Shown here in pieces: positions 16,228 to 25,212 of a stretch of 64,000 nt of DNA (position 1 is the stretch's first letter; each line of letters opens with the position of its first letter). Position numbers and translations under genes: made by a program. The notes beneath the pieces were generated by a model. It saw only the letters and a program-made list of their open reading frames with translations, did no database searches and was not told the DNA's origin. The DNA comes from DASZQY01 sp035548515 (GTDB taxonomy: Bacteria; Pseudomonadota; Alphaproteobacteria; Rhizobiales; Kaistiaceae), in NCBI GenBank assembly GCA_035548515.1, contig DASZSW010000029.1, positions 37,931 to 101,930 of the forward strand. The letters are read 5' to 3'.

Positions 16228-17487
16228 ATGGAGATCAAAGCCCGTTACGTCCTGATCGGCCTGTTCGTGCTGGCGGTCATCGTCGGCGGCTTCGGCTTCG
16301 TGTTCTGGCTGAACAACGCCGGCGGCATCGGCCAGCGCACGGCCTATCGCGTCGAGTTCGACGGCTCGATCGCCGGCCTCAGCGCCGGTTCGCCGGTTCT
16401 GTTCAACGGCCTCGACGTAGGCGAAGTCACGAGCCTGGCGCTCGTTTCCAACAAGCCGGGCGCCGTGCTCGCCACCATCGCTGTCAACGCCGACACGCCC
16501 GTGCGCGCCGACACTCACGTCGGCCTGATCTTCGCCGGCCTGACCGGCACCGCCACCGTGGCGCTCGCCGGCGGCAGCGCCGATTCGCCTGTGCTCGCTC
16601 CGGCCGACGGCCAGCCGCCGCTGCTCGTCGCCGATCCCGCCTCGCTCAAGGACGTGACGCAGGCCGCCCGCGACGTGCTCGCCCGCATTGATACGGTCGT
16701 CGGCCAGAACGCCGACGCCTTCAAGGCGGCCGTCGCCAACATCGCGACCTTCTCGGATGCACTTGCCCGCAATTCCGGCAAGGTGGACGGCATCCTCGAA
16801 GGGCTGGAGCGCCTGACTGGTGGCAAGACGACGCCGGACCCGACGACCTACGACATCGCGCCGCCCGACAACTTCGCCCAGGCGGAAGCGCTGCCCAGCA
16901 AGCAGCTGACGATCGCCACGCCGACGACGGTGATCGTGCTCGACACGCAGCGCATCGTTATCCAGTCGGCGACCGGCACCGCCCCCGCTTTTCCCGATGC
17001 TCGCTTCGCCGACAACATCCCGCCTCTGCTCCAGTCGCGGCTGGTGCAAGGCTTCGAGAACGCCGGGTACCTGAAGGTGGCGGCCGACGGCGGCGACCTC
17101 GAGGGCGACTACAAGCTCGTGCTCGATATCCGCAAGTTCCAGCTCGACACGAGCGCATCTCCGAAGGCTGCGGTCGAATTTTCCGCCAAGCTGCTCGACG
17201 CTGACGGCAAGGTGGTCGACGCAAAAATCTTCTCGGCGGAGGCGCCGGTCAGCGCCACCGACGACGCGGCCGTCGCGGCGAAGAGCATCGGCGATGCCTT
17301 CGCGAAGGCGGCCACCGACCTTATCGGCTGGGCCTTGGTCGCGATCACCGGCAACGAAAAGGCCGCGCCCACGGACGACGACCTCGCCCTGCCGCCGCCC
17401 GCAACCGACGAGCCCGCCGCTCCGGCTACGGACGCGCCGACACCCACGGCGCCACCCGCCGACGCTCCCGCCACCACGTCGCCCTAG
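16228..17487 (+). CDS. mlaD: MlaD-type MCE protein fused to a PqiC-like auxiliary domain
   Basis: A 419-residue periplasmic protein anchored by one N-terminal helix (about 7-27). The MCE domain follows (38-115; YRVEFDGSIAGLSAGSPV.FNGLDVGEV), then a helical linker to about 215. The next domain (220-385) looks like the ABC-type transport auxiliary lipoprotein (PqiC/LptE-like) family but has no lipobox because it is internal. The tail is Pro/Ala/Thr-rich. MCE-auxiliary fusions are common in Hyphomicrobiales. It completes the lipid transporter with mlaE and mlaF. The ATG at 16228 suits the TM-first topology. Confidence 0.85.
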   Translation: MEIKARYVLIGLFVLAVIVGGFGFVFWLNNAGGIGQRTAYRVEFDGSIAGLSAGSPVLFNGLDVGEVTSLALVSNKPGAVLATIAVNADTPVRADTHVGLIFAGLTGTATVALAGGSADSPVLAPADGQPPLLVADPASLKDVTQAARDVLARIDTVVGQNADAFKAAVANIATFSDALARNSGKVDGILEGLERLTGGKTTPDPTTYDIAPPDNFAQAEALPSKQLTIATPTTVIVLDTQRIVIQSATGTAPAFPDARFADNIPPLLQSRLVQGFENAGYLKVAADGGDLEGDYKLVLDIRKFQLDTSASPKAAVEFSAKLLDADGKVVDAKIFSAEAPVSATDDAAVAAKSIGDAFAKAATDLIGWALVAITGNEKAAPTDDDLALPPPATDEPAAPATDAPTPTAPPADAPATTSP

Positions 17488-17529
17488 GCTTGCGCCAGAT
17501 CAAGGCTGACCACCGCGCCTTCCGCTTCG

Positions 17530-17652
17530 ATGACACCACCGCGTCACCGAACGGAGCGCATCGTGCCATTCGAATCTATTGTCGTTGTTGTGGGAGTTCT
17601 GGCCGCCTTCACCGCCTTCGCGCTCACCTTGGCGTGGGTGAGCAGCCGCTGA
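17530..17652 (+). CDS. small single-helix membrane protein
   Basis: A 40-codon frame encodes MTPPRHRTERIV followed by PFESIVVVVGVLAAFTAF and LAWVSSR, one convincing membrane helix with a short basic tail. GTG at 17563 could instead give a 29-residue protein. Very short proteins of this PFE-helix-LAW pattern are widespread in Hyphomicrobiales as hypothetical proteins. No function is known to me. Confidence 0.55.
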   Translation: MTPPRHRTERIVPFESIVVVVGVLAAFTAFALTLAWVSSR

Positions 17653-17768
17653 ACGCGATGCGCCTCGCCTATTGCTAGCCGCCCAAGGCGAACTACAGTC
17701 GCATCGGCATGCCGAGGGCCGTCCCTGCGGGGCGCGCCGACGCACTGCAATTGGGAATGGGGGCGACC

Positions 17769-18194
17769 ATGGACATTATCCGGCTACTAGCAGCGGCATA
17801 TTTCCTGTTGTTCATTGGCGTCGTCGCGGTGGGCTACGTCCCCGCGTTCAACGATGCCAACGGCAATCTCTTCGGCCTCTTCAACCTCGACCTCTACGAC
17901 GACAGCCTGCATCTCGGCTCCGGCATCTGGGCCGGCATCGCCGCCTGGCATTCGCGTAGCTGGTCGGTGTTCTACTTCCGCCTGTTCGGCGTGCTGTACT
18001 TCTTCGACGGCGTGCTCGGACTTTTCACCGGTAGCGGCTATCTCGATTTCGGCATCTTCCTGTACGGCCCGCTGAACCTGCCGCTGATGACGCGCATCTT
18101 CGCCAACCTGCCGCATCTCGCGATCGGCGGCTTCGCCATCTTCGCCGGATACTGGCTGTCGCAGCGCACTTCGCCCGCTACCGCAGCGGCGTGA
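17769..18194 (+). CDS. DUF4383-like integral membrane protein
   Basis: A 141-residue protein with four predicted helices (about 4-24, 55-75, 78-95, 112-132). It resembles the DUF4383 family (YFLLFIGVVAVGYVP...N, FGLF..N..DSLLHLGSG-type central block). Function unknown. ATG at 17769 is chosen because the upstream in-frame part is low-complexity and lacks a ribosome binding site. The stop overlaps the next start (GTGATG). Confidence 0.65.
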   Translation: MDIIRLLAAAYFLLFIGVVAVGYVPAFNDANGNLFGLFNLDLYDDSLHLGSGIWAGIAAWHSRSWSVFYFRLFGVLYFFDGVLGLFTGSGYLDFGIFLYGPLNLPLMTRIFANLPHLAIGGFAIFAGYWLSQRTSPATAAA

Positions 18195-19294
18195 TGCGGC
18201 GATTCCTGAAGCGGCTCGCCCGGCTGGCCGCGATCGTCGTAGCGGCCGTCATCCTAGCGGCCGGCATCGCGATCGCGTCGATCGAATTCGGATGCCGGCC
18301 CACCAGCCCGGTGACCGCGACCGCTGACAGGCCACTGGTGACCGACGAAGGCTACAGGCGCATCGAGGCGAACACCTACTTCACCTTTCCCGAGTGGTAC
18401 ATCGTCTATTCCTTCGAGGACTTCGGCCGCTTCCTGGAGACGAAATCGGAAAGCCAGTTCCCTTATCTCAGCCAGATCGGCGGCTTCTGGACCAGCTACT
18501 GCGCCAACAATCGCATCGCCGCCGGGCTTCCCGGCGATCACTTCGAATACAAGATGATGATCTACGTCATCGGGCTCTCCTATACGTTCGAATTCCTGAT
18601 CAAGGGCGCCTATGAGAACACGATAGGCCGCATCACCGAGTGGCTGCGCGGACCGACGCCGACTGCCGAGGACAACTACGCGCGCAGGGTCGTGCAGGAC
18701 TACGGCGCGTTCCTCAACCAGATTCCCTGGTACCAGTATCCGTTCATGGACAAGCTCCGCGGCCTCTGGCGCGAGACGCCGTTCGTCGGACCGAGTCCCG
18801 TTCGCAGCGTCGAGCGCAAGCTGTCCTTGTCCGCGGAATATCTGGTGAAGGCGGGCTACGCGCGCCTCATCGCGCTCGGCCTCGCCGCCACATCAGACCC
18901 GGCAGAGCTCGAGATCATGTTCGTCATCGACGGTGACCCGGCAGCGATTCTGGCGCGCGAGCCGAAGGTTCGGCTGATCCGGATGATGCCGGAAAATCGG
19001 GCTCTGCTGATCGCGCCCCGCTACCAGGAATTCACCGAGCTGCTGGAACGCCTTGCGGACCAGGGCGTCAACGTCATCGAGATTGCCGGCAACCACCGTA
19101 TCCTGATGAGCGCTATCGTCCGCAGCGACAGCAGGCCCGCAATCACTGGCGCCCGCGAACTGTTCTCGCTGCCGGTCGATGCGCGTCCGGGCTTCGTTCG
19201 CGTCGGATACGACGTCGACGTGCCCGCGCTTGCGACGGTGCTCAGCGGTTTCAGCCAAGCCGGCGCGGAAGTCGAGCACCTCTACGACTACTAG
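18194..19294 (+). CDS. conserved hypothetical exported or membrane-anchored protein
   Basis: A 366-residue protein, not recognised. It has one N-terminal hydrophobic segment (about 12-32, signal or anchor), then a soluble region rich in Tyr/Trp/Phe early on (TYFTFPEWYIVYSFEDFGRF, IPWYQYPFMDKL). The second half has an alternating beta/alpha feel (MFVIDGD, NVIEIAGNHRILMSAIV). It overlaps the preceding gene by one base and meets the FAD oxidase gene tail-to-tail, with a four-base overlap of the stops. No catalytic motif is clear. Confidence 0.55.
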   Translation: MRRFLKRLARLAAIVVAAVILAAGIAIASIEFGCRPTSPVTATADRPLVTDEGYRRIEANTYFTFPEWYIVYSFEDFGRFLETKSESQFPYLSQIGGFWTSYCANNRIAAGLPGDHFEYKMMIYVIGLSYTFEFLIKGAYENTIGRITEWLRGPTPTAEDNYARRVVQDYGAFLNQIPWYQYPFMDKLRGLWRETPFVGPSPVRSVERKLSLSAEYLVKAGYARLIALGLAATSDPAELEIMFVIDGDPAAILAREPKVRLIRMMPENRALLIAPRYQEFTELLERLADQGVNVIEIAGNHRILMSAIVRSDSRPAITGARELFSLPVDARPGFVRVGYDVDVPALATVLSGFSQAGAEVEHLYDY

Positions 19295-20859
19295 GCACCA
19301 ACCTGGTCCGCGTATTTCCGGTGGAACGTGTTGGTGAACAATCCGCTCGGATCGTAGAACCGCTTCAGGCGAAAAAACTCGCCGATCTCCGGATACGAGC
19401 GCCGCAATTCCTCCGCGGTGTAGTGAAGCTGATACGGCAGGAAGAACCGCCCGCCATGATCGAGCGTGGCGCCGATCAGCGCCCGCGTCAGCGCCGCCAT
19501 ATGTTCGTTCCCGGCCGGGGTCGCGGGCTGGTTGATGTACAACACCACGGAGAACGCATCCCGGGGAGCATACGTCAGCAGGTTCTCCTCCTTGTGCACA
19601 ACCCGGATGGAAGCGTTCAGCATCGGCAATCCGCTGCTTGCGAGAATCGGCCGGATTGTATCGATGAACGGCATGAGACTGGCGCGCGGCACGAAATATT
19701 CGTGCAGGATATCGGTCTGGCCATCGAGCGCGTTCATCAGATACGGCACCGAGTCGTGCATCGGCTCGTTCCGCGAGACGAAGCACGCGCCCTCGCCCGA
19801 GGCCAGCGCGGATTGCCGCGTGACGGTGCACGACTCGAACAGCGGATCGACGGACTTCTCGGCGAACCACTTCGCCTCCGCCAGCAGCGATCCTTCCTTC
19901 GCCAGGTTGAAGATGAGGCGTCGGAGGGGAACCATTCCGATCGGCCCCAGCGGCAGCAGATCGCCTTCCGGCGGCCCCGCGTCGGTGTACGTGAACGCAA
20001 GCGTCTCGCCGAGGAAATCGTGCGGCGCCGTGGAAAGGTGCGCGTAGAACAGCCCGATCGCCGGATCGGCCTCGATCCGCCGATACAGCGCCGGAAAGTC
20101 GGCAGTACGCACGATCTCGCGGCCGGTCCGGTAAATGACGTTATCGGTCACCTCGAGGGTCACCTCCGCGATGATCCCGAACAGGCCATAGCCCCCAACG
20201 ATCAGTCGAAACAGCTCCGGCTCGCTCGCCGGCGTCACCTGACGCACCGCCCCGTCCGCCATCACGACCGTCATCTCGCGAATGGTGCGCATGATCGCCC
20301 CAGCGTGGTGATCCATGCCGTGCGCGTTGACCGAGATCGACCCGCCGACGGTGAAGATGTCGGTCGACTGCATCGCCTTTACCGCAAGCAGCGGATGCAG
20401 CTTTTCCTGTATCTGATGCCAAGTCGCCCCGGACTGCACCGTCACCGTCTTCGCGACAGCATCGACGGCGATGGCGTTGAACCCGCGCATATCAAGCACA
20501 AGCCCGCCACGCAGGAACGCCTGGCCGCCCATGCTGTGCCGCACGCCCGCGGCGCTGACCGTCAGCCCGTTGGCGCGCGCGTAGGCCAGCGCAATCTGGA
20601 TGTCCTCGATGCTTTTGATCGCCACGACGCCGTGGACGGCCGTCGCGTTGAGGCAACTCGCGTCGTTAACGAAGCCGCCGCGTGTGAAGCCCGCCAGGGC
20701 GTCGGACCGGCTGACAGCTTCGACGGGGCCGGCCGGCGGCAGGCAACTCTTGGGCCCGGTCGGATCAGCCGCCAGCGCAGCCAGATGCCGCCCGCCGAGA
20801 TAGACGAACGGCGCCGCCACCAGCGCCCCAAGCGCAACTCGCCGCGAAATCTTGCCCAC
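19291..20859 (-). CDS. exported FAD-binding (PCMH-type) oxidase
   Basis: A 522-residue FAD-linked oxidase of the vanillyl-alcohol/gulonolactone-oxidase superfamily. It begins with a Tat-like signal (SRRVALGALVAAPFVYLGG). The FAD-binding domain (about 60-250) shows VSAAGVRHSMGG and STDIFTVGGSISVNAHG. The C-terminal part ends FFRLKRFYDPSGLFTNTFHRKY, the usual ALO/gulonolactone-type end. It probably oxidises a sugar lactone or alcohol in the periplasm. The start is GTG at 20859. The substrate is not deducible, and no redox partner gene is adjacent. Confidence 0.8.
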   Translation of the reverse strand: MGKISRRVALGALVAAPFVYLGGRHLAALAADPTGPKSCLPPAGPVEAVSRSDALAGFTRGGFVNDASCLNATAVHGVVAIKSIEDIQIALAYARANGLTVSAAGVRHSMGGQAFLRGGLVLDMRGFNAIAVDAVAKTVTVQSGATWHQIQEKLHPLLAVKAMQSTDIFTVGGSISVNAHGMDHHAGAIMRTIREMTVVMADGAVRQVTPASEPELFRLIVGGYGLFGIIAEVTLEVTDNVIYRTGREIVRTADFPALYRRIEADPAIGLFYAHLSTAPHDFLGETLAFTYTDAGPPEGDLLPLGPIGMVPLRRLIFNLAKEGSLLAEAKWFAEKSVDPLFESCTVTRQSALASGEGACFVSRNEPMHDSVPYLMNALDGQTDILHEYFVPRASLMPFIDTIRPILASSGLPMLNASIRVVHKEENLLTYAPRDAFSVVLYINQPATPAGNEHMAALTRALIGATLDHGGRFFLPYQLHYTAEELRRSYPEIGEFFRLKRFYDPSGLFTNTFHRKYADQVGA

Positions 20860-20932
20860 GCGTCATCTTGCCCGACACCGGGCGATGTTCAAACGGCTCG
20901 CTTTGTATCGTCCCCAGCCGGGGCGTTGCGCC

Positions 20933-21778
20933 TTATCCCTTGACCGCGCCCATCGCCAATCCGCTGACCAGGAACCGCTGGATCAGAAGGCCGAGCACAA
21001 ACATCGGGATCATGGCGAGCACAGCGGCGGCCGACGAGCCGCCCCAGTCGACCGACACGGTGCCTACGAATGCCGACACGCCGATCGGCACGGTCTGTGT
21101 CTGCGGCCCGGTAAGGACCAGCGCGAACAGGAATTCGTTCCACGAAAAGAAAACGACGAGCACCGCCGTCGCCGCGAGGCCTGGCAGGGTCAACGGCAGC
21201 GCGACACGCCAGAACGCCGTCCATCGGCTGGCACCATCGACCACCGCCGCTTCCTCGAGCTCGCGCGGCACATCCTGGAAGAAAGCGCGCATCATCCAGA
21301 CCACAAGCGGCAACGTGAAGCCGGTGTGCGTCAGCACGATGCCGGTCAGCGTGTTTTTCAGTCCCGCAATCTGAAGCAGAACGAACAGCGGCACGACGAG
21401 AGATACCGCCGGTACCATGCGCGCCAGCAGGAAGGCGCGAAACCAGCGCTCGGCGCCATGGACCGGCAGCCGGGTCAGCGCATACGCGGCGGGCGTGCCG
21501 AAACCGAGCGCCAGAACCACCGTGCCGATCGCGACCAGCGTCGAGTTGAGGTACTGGCGCGGGAAATTCCCCCGTGCGAGCACATTGAAATAATGCTCGA
21601 GCGTTGGCGTAAAGCTGAAGTCGGGCGTCGTCGTGAAGATGGCCGTCGCCGGTTTGAACGAGTTGAGCGTGACGGTGCAGATCGGGATCAGCACCCAGGC
21701 CAGGAAGAACAGCACCATGCCGTAACTGGCGATCCGCCAGCCGCGCGTGCCGCCGCGACTTATGGCGCGGGCGCTCAC
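20933..21778 (-). CDS. carbohydrate ABC transporter permease (MalG type)
   Basis: Inner-membrane permease of 281 residues with six helices and the MalG-type EAA loop EEAAVVDGASRWTAFWRVALP. It is the last gene of the dehydrogenase/ABC operon. The GTG at 21778 overlaps the stop of the upstream permease (GTGA) and gives the expected N terminus (ARAISRGGTRG before helix 1). The much longer open frame upstream is only a shadow of the neighbouring permease gene. Confidence 0.9.
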   Translation of the reverse strand: MSARAISRGGTRGWRIASYGMVLFFLAWVLIPICTVTLNSFKPATAIFTTTPDFSFTPTLEHYFNVLARGNFPRQYLNSTLVAIGTVVLALGFGTPAAYALTRLPVHGAERWFRAFLLARMVPAVSLVVPLFVLLQIAGLKNTLTGIVLTHTGFTLPLVVWMMRAFFQDVPRELEEAAVVDGASRWTAFWRVALPLTLPGLAATAVLVVFFSWNEFLFALVLTGPQTQTVPIGVSAFVGTVSVDWGGSSAAAVLAMIPMFVLGLLIQRFLVSGLAMGAVKG

Positions 21779-22713
21779 AGCATCCCCCGCCGGCGGAGCA
21801 GCCGGATGTAGAAAGCGGAGATGATGCTCACCGTCACCAGCAGAAAGACGCTGAGGGCCATCGCATAGCCCATCTGGAGATAGGAAAAACCATTGCGGAA
21901 GGTGAATAACCCCAGGGTGTCGCTCGACACACCGGGGCCGCCACGAGTCAGAACGAAAACCGTGTCGAAGATGCGGTACGTGTCCATCGATCGGAACAGA
22001 AGCACGACGAGGATCTGCGGGACGATCGCCGGAAGGATGATCGAAAACGCAACGCGCAGGTGCCCTGCTCCATCGACCGCAGCCGCCTCGAACTGCTCCT
22101 CTGAAATACCGAGCATCCCGGCGTGCAGGATGAGTATGGCGAACGGCGTCCACTGCCAGATGTCGACGAGCATCAGCCCAGGCAGCGCAAGTGCCGAGGA
22201 ACCCCAGACGTCGATGCCGCCGTGGCCGCCAAGCGCAGTCATGACTTGGGCCACGATGCCGAACTGCGGATCCAGCATGTAGCGCCACAGCAGCGCCGTC
22301 ACGACGGGCGTGATGACCATGGGCAGCAGGATGATCGCATTGGCGAGTCGACGGCCACTGGTCATGTGGAAGACGGCAAGCGCGATGACGAAGCCGAGCA
22401 CCAGCTCGACCGTTACGGCGCCGACCATGAAGATGACAGTGTTGACGAAGGCGTTGTGCAGGCCGTCGTCGGTGATCAGCTTCCAGTAGTTGCCGAGGCC
22501 GGACCATCGCTTGGGCCGGTTCATCTCGAGCAGCTTCCAGTCGTAAAGGCTGAGGAAGACGGAATATGCCAGCGGCAGCAGAATGAGGATGCCGACCAGG
22601 ATCGCCGCCGGCGCCAGCATGGCATAGCCGAGCAGGCTGCCGTCTTCCCGGCGGTAGCCGCGGCGGGGCGACCTGGTCGCCGCCCCGCCGGTAGTGATCG
22701 CGGTGTTAGCCAC
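21775..22713 (-). CDS. sugar ABC transporter permease (MalF type)
   Basis: A 312-residue permease with six helices. The EAA loop is EEQFEAAAVDGAGHLRVAFSIILP, and the conserved FDTVFVLTRGGPG lies near residue 250. It pairs with the MalG-type permease directly downstream. Its GTG start overlaps the end of the solute-binding protein gene by eight bases. The transported substrate is inferred to be a sugar or glycoside because of the linked dehydrogenases. Confidence 0.92.
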   Translation of the reverse strand: MANTAITTGGAATRSPRRGYRREDGSLLGYAMLAPAAILVGILILLPLAYSVFLSLYDWKLLEMNRPKRWSGLGNYWKLITDDGLHNAFVNTVIFMVGAVTVELVLGFVIALAVFHMTSGRRLANAIILLPMVITPVVTALLWRYMLDPQFGIVAQVMTALGGHGGIDVWGSSALALPGLMLVDIWQWTPFAILILHAGMLGISEEQFEAAAVDGAGHLRVAFSIILPAIVPQILVVLLFRSMDTYRIFDTVFVLTRGGPGVSSDTLGLFTFRNGFSYLQMGYAMALSVFLLVTVSIISAFYIRLLRRRGML

Positions 22714-23974
22714 CCAGTTCCTTGTCGAGCATCGCGCGGATACCCTTCGCGGTGTCGGCCGGCGAGGTCTTGCCCTCGATGGCGCCCTGCACGGCGAGTT
22801 CGATCTCGTCCTGGACCTTACTCCAGTTGGCGAGGCTCGGCTGGGCGTTGGCGTTTTGCAGCGCGCCCTGGAGTGCGGGCAAGAACGGCAGGCTCGCTAC
22901 GAGGTCCTTGTCCTCGTAGAACTGCTTGGTCGCTCCGGCTGTTGCCGCCACCTTGGCAACCGCGCCCTGCTGCGCCGCGCTCGTCCAGTACTGCAGGAAC
23001 GAATACGCCGCCTTCGGGTTCTTCGACGCCGCGTTGATGCACCAGTTCCAGTAGATCAACTCGCCCGACGGCTTGTCGGCCGTGACGGCGAGCGGCGCAT
23101 AAGCCCACTTGCCGACCGTCTTGGACTTGGCGGGATCCTCGACCCACGACAGCGACACCGTGGTGGAGATCGCCATCGCCGCCTGACCCTGCGCGGCCGC
23201 GGTTGCGACTTCATCGAAGTGGTAGTTGAGGATGCCCTGCGGCGCGAACTTCGAAGCCTTGACGTAGAAGTCGATCGCCTTGGTGGCTGCATCGACGTCG
23301 AGCGCCGACTTGCCGTTCTTGTCGTACCACCAGGTGCCGTAAGCGGTAAGCAGCGAGCCCAGCACGTCGGCGGTCGCGCCAGTCTTCTTGCCCGGCAAGG
23401 TGATGCCGGCAACCCCGTCCTTGTTCAGCTTGGCCGCGTCGGCGAGCACGTCGTCGAGCGTCTTTGGCGCGGCGAGCCCGGCCGCGTCGAACAGATCCTT
23501 GCGGTAGGCGACCACGACCGAGGCGACGAAGTCCGGCAGGCAGTACTGCTTCCCGCCCGAGGCGCCCTGCGACAGCACCGACGGCAGGTAGTCGTCCTTC
23601 GAGAAGCCCGGCGGATTGGCAGAGGCATCCGCGAGCAGGTCGTCGATCGGCAGAAGTGCGCCGGCCGAGACGTATTCGCCGAACCAGCTCGGGTGGACGT
23701 ACATGATGTCGTACGTGCCGTTGGACATCTCGAGCACCTGCTTGTCGTGCAGGTTTTCGTACGGGATCGCGTCAACGGTGAGCTTTCCGCCCGTCGCCGC
23801 GCTCCAGGCAGCCGCCGATTTCACTTGGGCGGCCGTCCACGGATCGCCCGCCCAGCGCGACAGCGACAGCGTGGCGCCGTCGAACTTTCCGACCGGATCG
23901 GCGGCCTGCGCCGCGACCGGCATGACTGCCGCGAGCGCGATGCCCGCGAGCAGACCAATCTTGATGCGACTCAT
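22706..23974 (-). CDS. sugar ABC transporter, solute-binding protein
   Basis: A 422-residue family-1 (MalE-like) periplasmic binding protein. The signal peptide MSRIKIGLLAGIALAAVMPVAAQA is followed by ADPVGKFDG. Hinge-type sequences YDIMYVHPSWFGEY and AYRKDLFDAAGLAAPKTLDD are typical of the family. The ATG at 23974 has gagggag upstream, so the longer frame is not used. It is fifth after the four Gfo/Idh genes in one transcription unit, suggesting that the imported compound feeds those enzymes. Confidence 0.9.
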   Translation of the reverse strand: MSRIKIGLLAGIALAAVMPVAAQAADPVGKFDGATLSLSRWAGDPWTAAQVKSAAAWSAATGGKLTVDAIPYENLHDKQVLEMSNGTYDIMYVHPSWFGEYVSAGALLPIDDLLADASANPPGFSKDDYLPSVLSQGASGGKQYCLPDFVASVVVAYRKDLFDAAGLAAPKTLDDVLADAAKLNKDGVAGITLPGKKTGATADVLGSLLTAYGTWWYDKNGKSALDVDAATKAIDFYVKASKFAPQGILNYHFDEVATAAAQGQAAMAISTTVSLSWVEDPAKSKTVGKWAYAPLAVTADKPSGELIYWNWCINAASKNPKAAYSFLQYWTSAAQQGAVAKVAATAGATKQFYEDKDLVASLPFLPALQGALQNANAQPSLANWSKVQDEIELAVQGAIEGKTSPADTAKGIRAMLDKELGG

Positions 23975-24088
23975 TGGGTCTTTCTCCCTCTTGGAACTTG
24001 TAGCGTTTCTCTCGAAGTCTCTTTTCTTCTGGTTCCCCCGCACCGTCAGACCCTTGGGCGCGCCGGGGTTCGCGACCCTTGGGAACGA

Positions 24089-25207
24089 TCAGACTTTTCC
24101 CTTCAGCAATGCGTCGACGCTCGGCACCGCGACGGCGTTGCCGCCGTCGTGCGTCGAGACGTAGCCGGCCTCGATCACCGCGAGGCAGGCGAGGCCGTCG
24201 CGCAGCGTCGGGCCGAACGGCTTTTGGTCGGCGAGGTAGCGGCTGACGTAAGAGGCGACCTCGCGCTTGTAGTGATGGAGGTGGGGCGGCCACGAGCCGT
24301 AGTCGTGCGGCTCCTTGGCGTCGGGTTCGATGTGCGGCGTGTTCCAGCCCCGCGTCAGCGGCGCACCGCTAGCGTCGTAAACCTCGACGCGCGGGAACGG
24401 ATCGGTGGCGCGCATGATCAGCGCGCCCTTGGTGCCATAGATTTCGAGGTGGTTACGCATGCCGATGTCGAGCGCCATGCTCCACGCCGTGCCGGCCTCG
24501 CCGAGCGCACCGCTCTGGAATCGCAGGATCGCCACCGCGATGTCTTCGATCTTGAAGCGCGGCTTGGCGCGGTTCGCTGAAAACGCGGCGACGCGCGTGA
24601 TGTCGCCGGCCACCCACCGCATCAGGTCGATGGCGTGCGAGCCCTCGTCAATCCAGGCGCCGCCGCCGTTCAGCTCGGCGTTCTCCATCCACGCCGTCAT
24701 GTCCGGCGGGCACCCGATTTCCGGGATGCCGGCGAGGCCGATGAGGGCGCGCAGATTGATGATGTCGCCTAATATGCCGCTATCGACTAAGGCCTTGGTG
24801 CGGCTCGCTTCTTTCGAAAATCGCGAGACGAAAGCCGCGGTGCCCTGCACCCCTGCCTTCTCGACCGCCGCCACCATGCGCACCGCATCGGCGACCTTGG
24901 TCGCCACCGGCTTCTCGCAGAACACATGTTTACCGGCCTCGGCCGCTGCGACCACCTGATCCGCGTGGCGGCTGTTCTCGGAATGCACCATCACTACGTC
25001 GACATCCTGGTCGGCGATGAGGTCCTGCCAGCGCTTGTGGAATTTCTGGACGCCGAAGCGTTTCGCCGCGCTCTGTCCGCGCTCCGCGTTATCGTCGGAG
25101 ATCGCCACCACGCGCGCGCCCGGAATTTCGCCGAGCGCCTTCGCGCGAAATTCGGCGTGCACGTGCGCCCAGCTGATCATCCCAACGCGCAATTCTGATT
25201 TCGCCAT
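24089..25207 (-). CDS. Gfo/Idh/MocA family oxidoreductase
   Basis: A 372-residue NAD(P)-dependent dehydrogenase. The Rossmann domain starts LRVGMISWAHVHAEF, a variant of the usual GxGxxG with W-A-H in place of glycines. EKP (in FCEKPVATK), the catalytic-lysine motif, is at about 97-99. GGAWIDEGSHAIDLMRW is the His/Asp region of the C-terminal domain. The altered dinucleotide loop is odd and may mean a different cofactor mode. It is one of four tandem paralogues and lies 114 bp upstream of the binding-protein start. Confidence 0.85.
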   Translation of the reverse strand: MAKSELRVGMISWAHVHAEFRAKALGEIPGARVVAISDDNAERGQSAAKRFGVQKFHKRWQDLIADQDVDVVMVHSENSRHADQVVAAAEAGKHVFCEKPVATKVADAVRMVAAVEKAGVQGTAAFVSRFSKEASRTKALVDSGILGDIINLRALIGLAGIPEIGCPPDMTAWMENAELNGGGAWIDEGSHAIDLMRWVAGDITRVAAFSANRAKPRFKIEDIAVAILRFQSGALGEAGTAWSMALDIGMRNHLEIYGTKGALIMRATDPFPRVEVYDASGAPLTRGWNTPHIEPDAKEPHDYGSWPPHLHHYKREVASYVSRYLADQKPFGPTLRDGLACLAVIEAGYVSTHDGGNAVAVPSVDALLKGKV

Positions 25208-25212
25208 ACGCT

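Noticed and set aside
21779..22507. Upstream extension of the MalG-type permease to a 524-residue protein
   Set aside because: The extra part lies antiphase within the MalF-type gene and reads as a low-complexity shadow; the GTG at 21778 with a GTGA overlap gives a normal permease.
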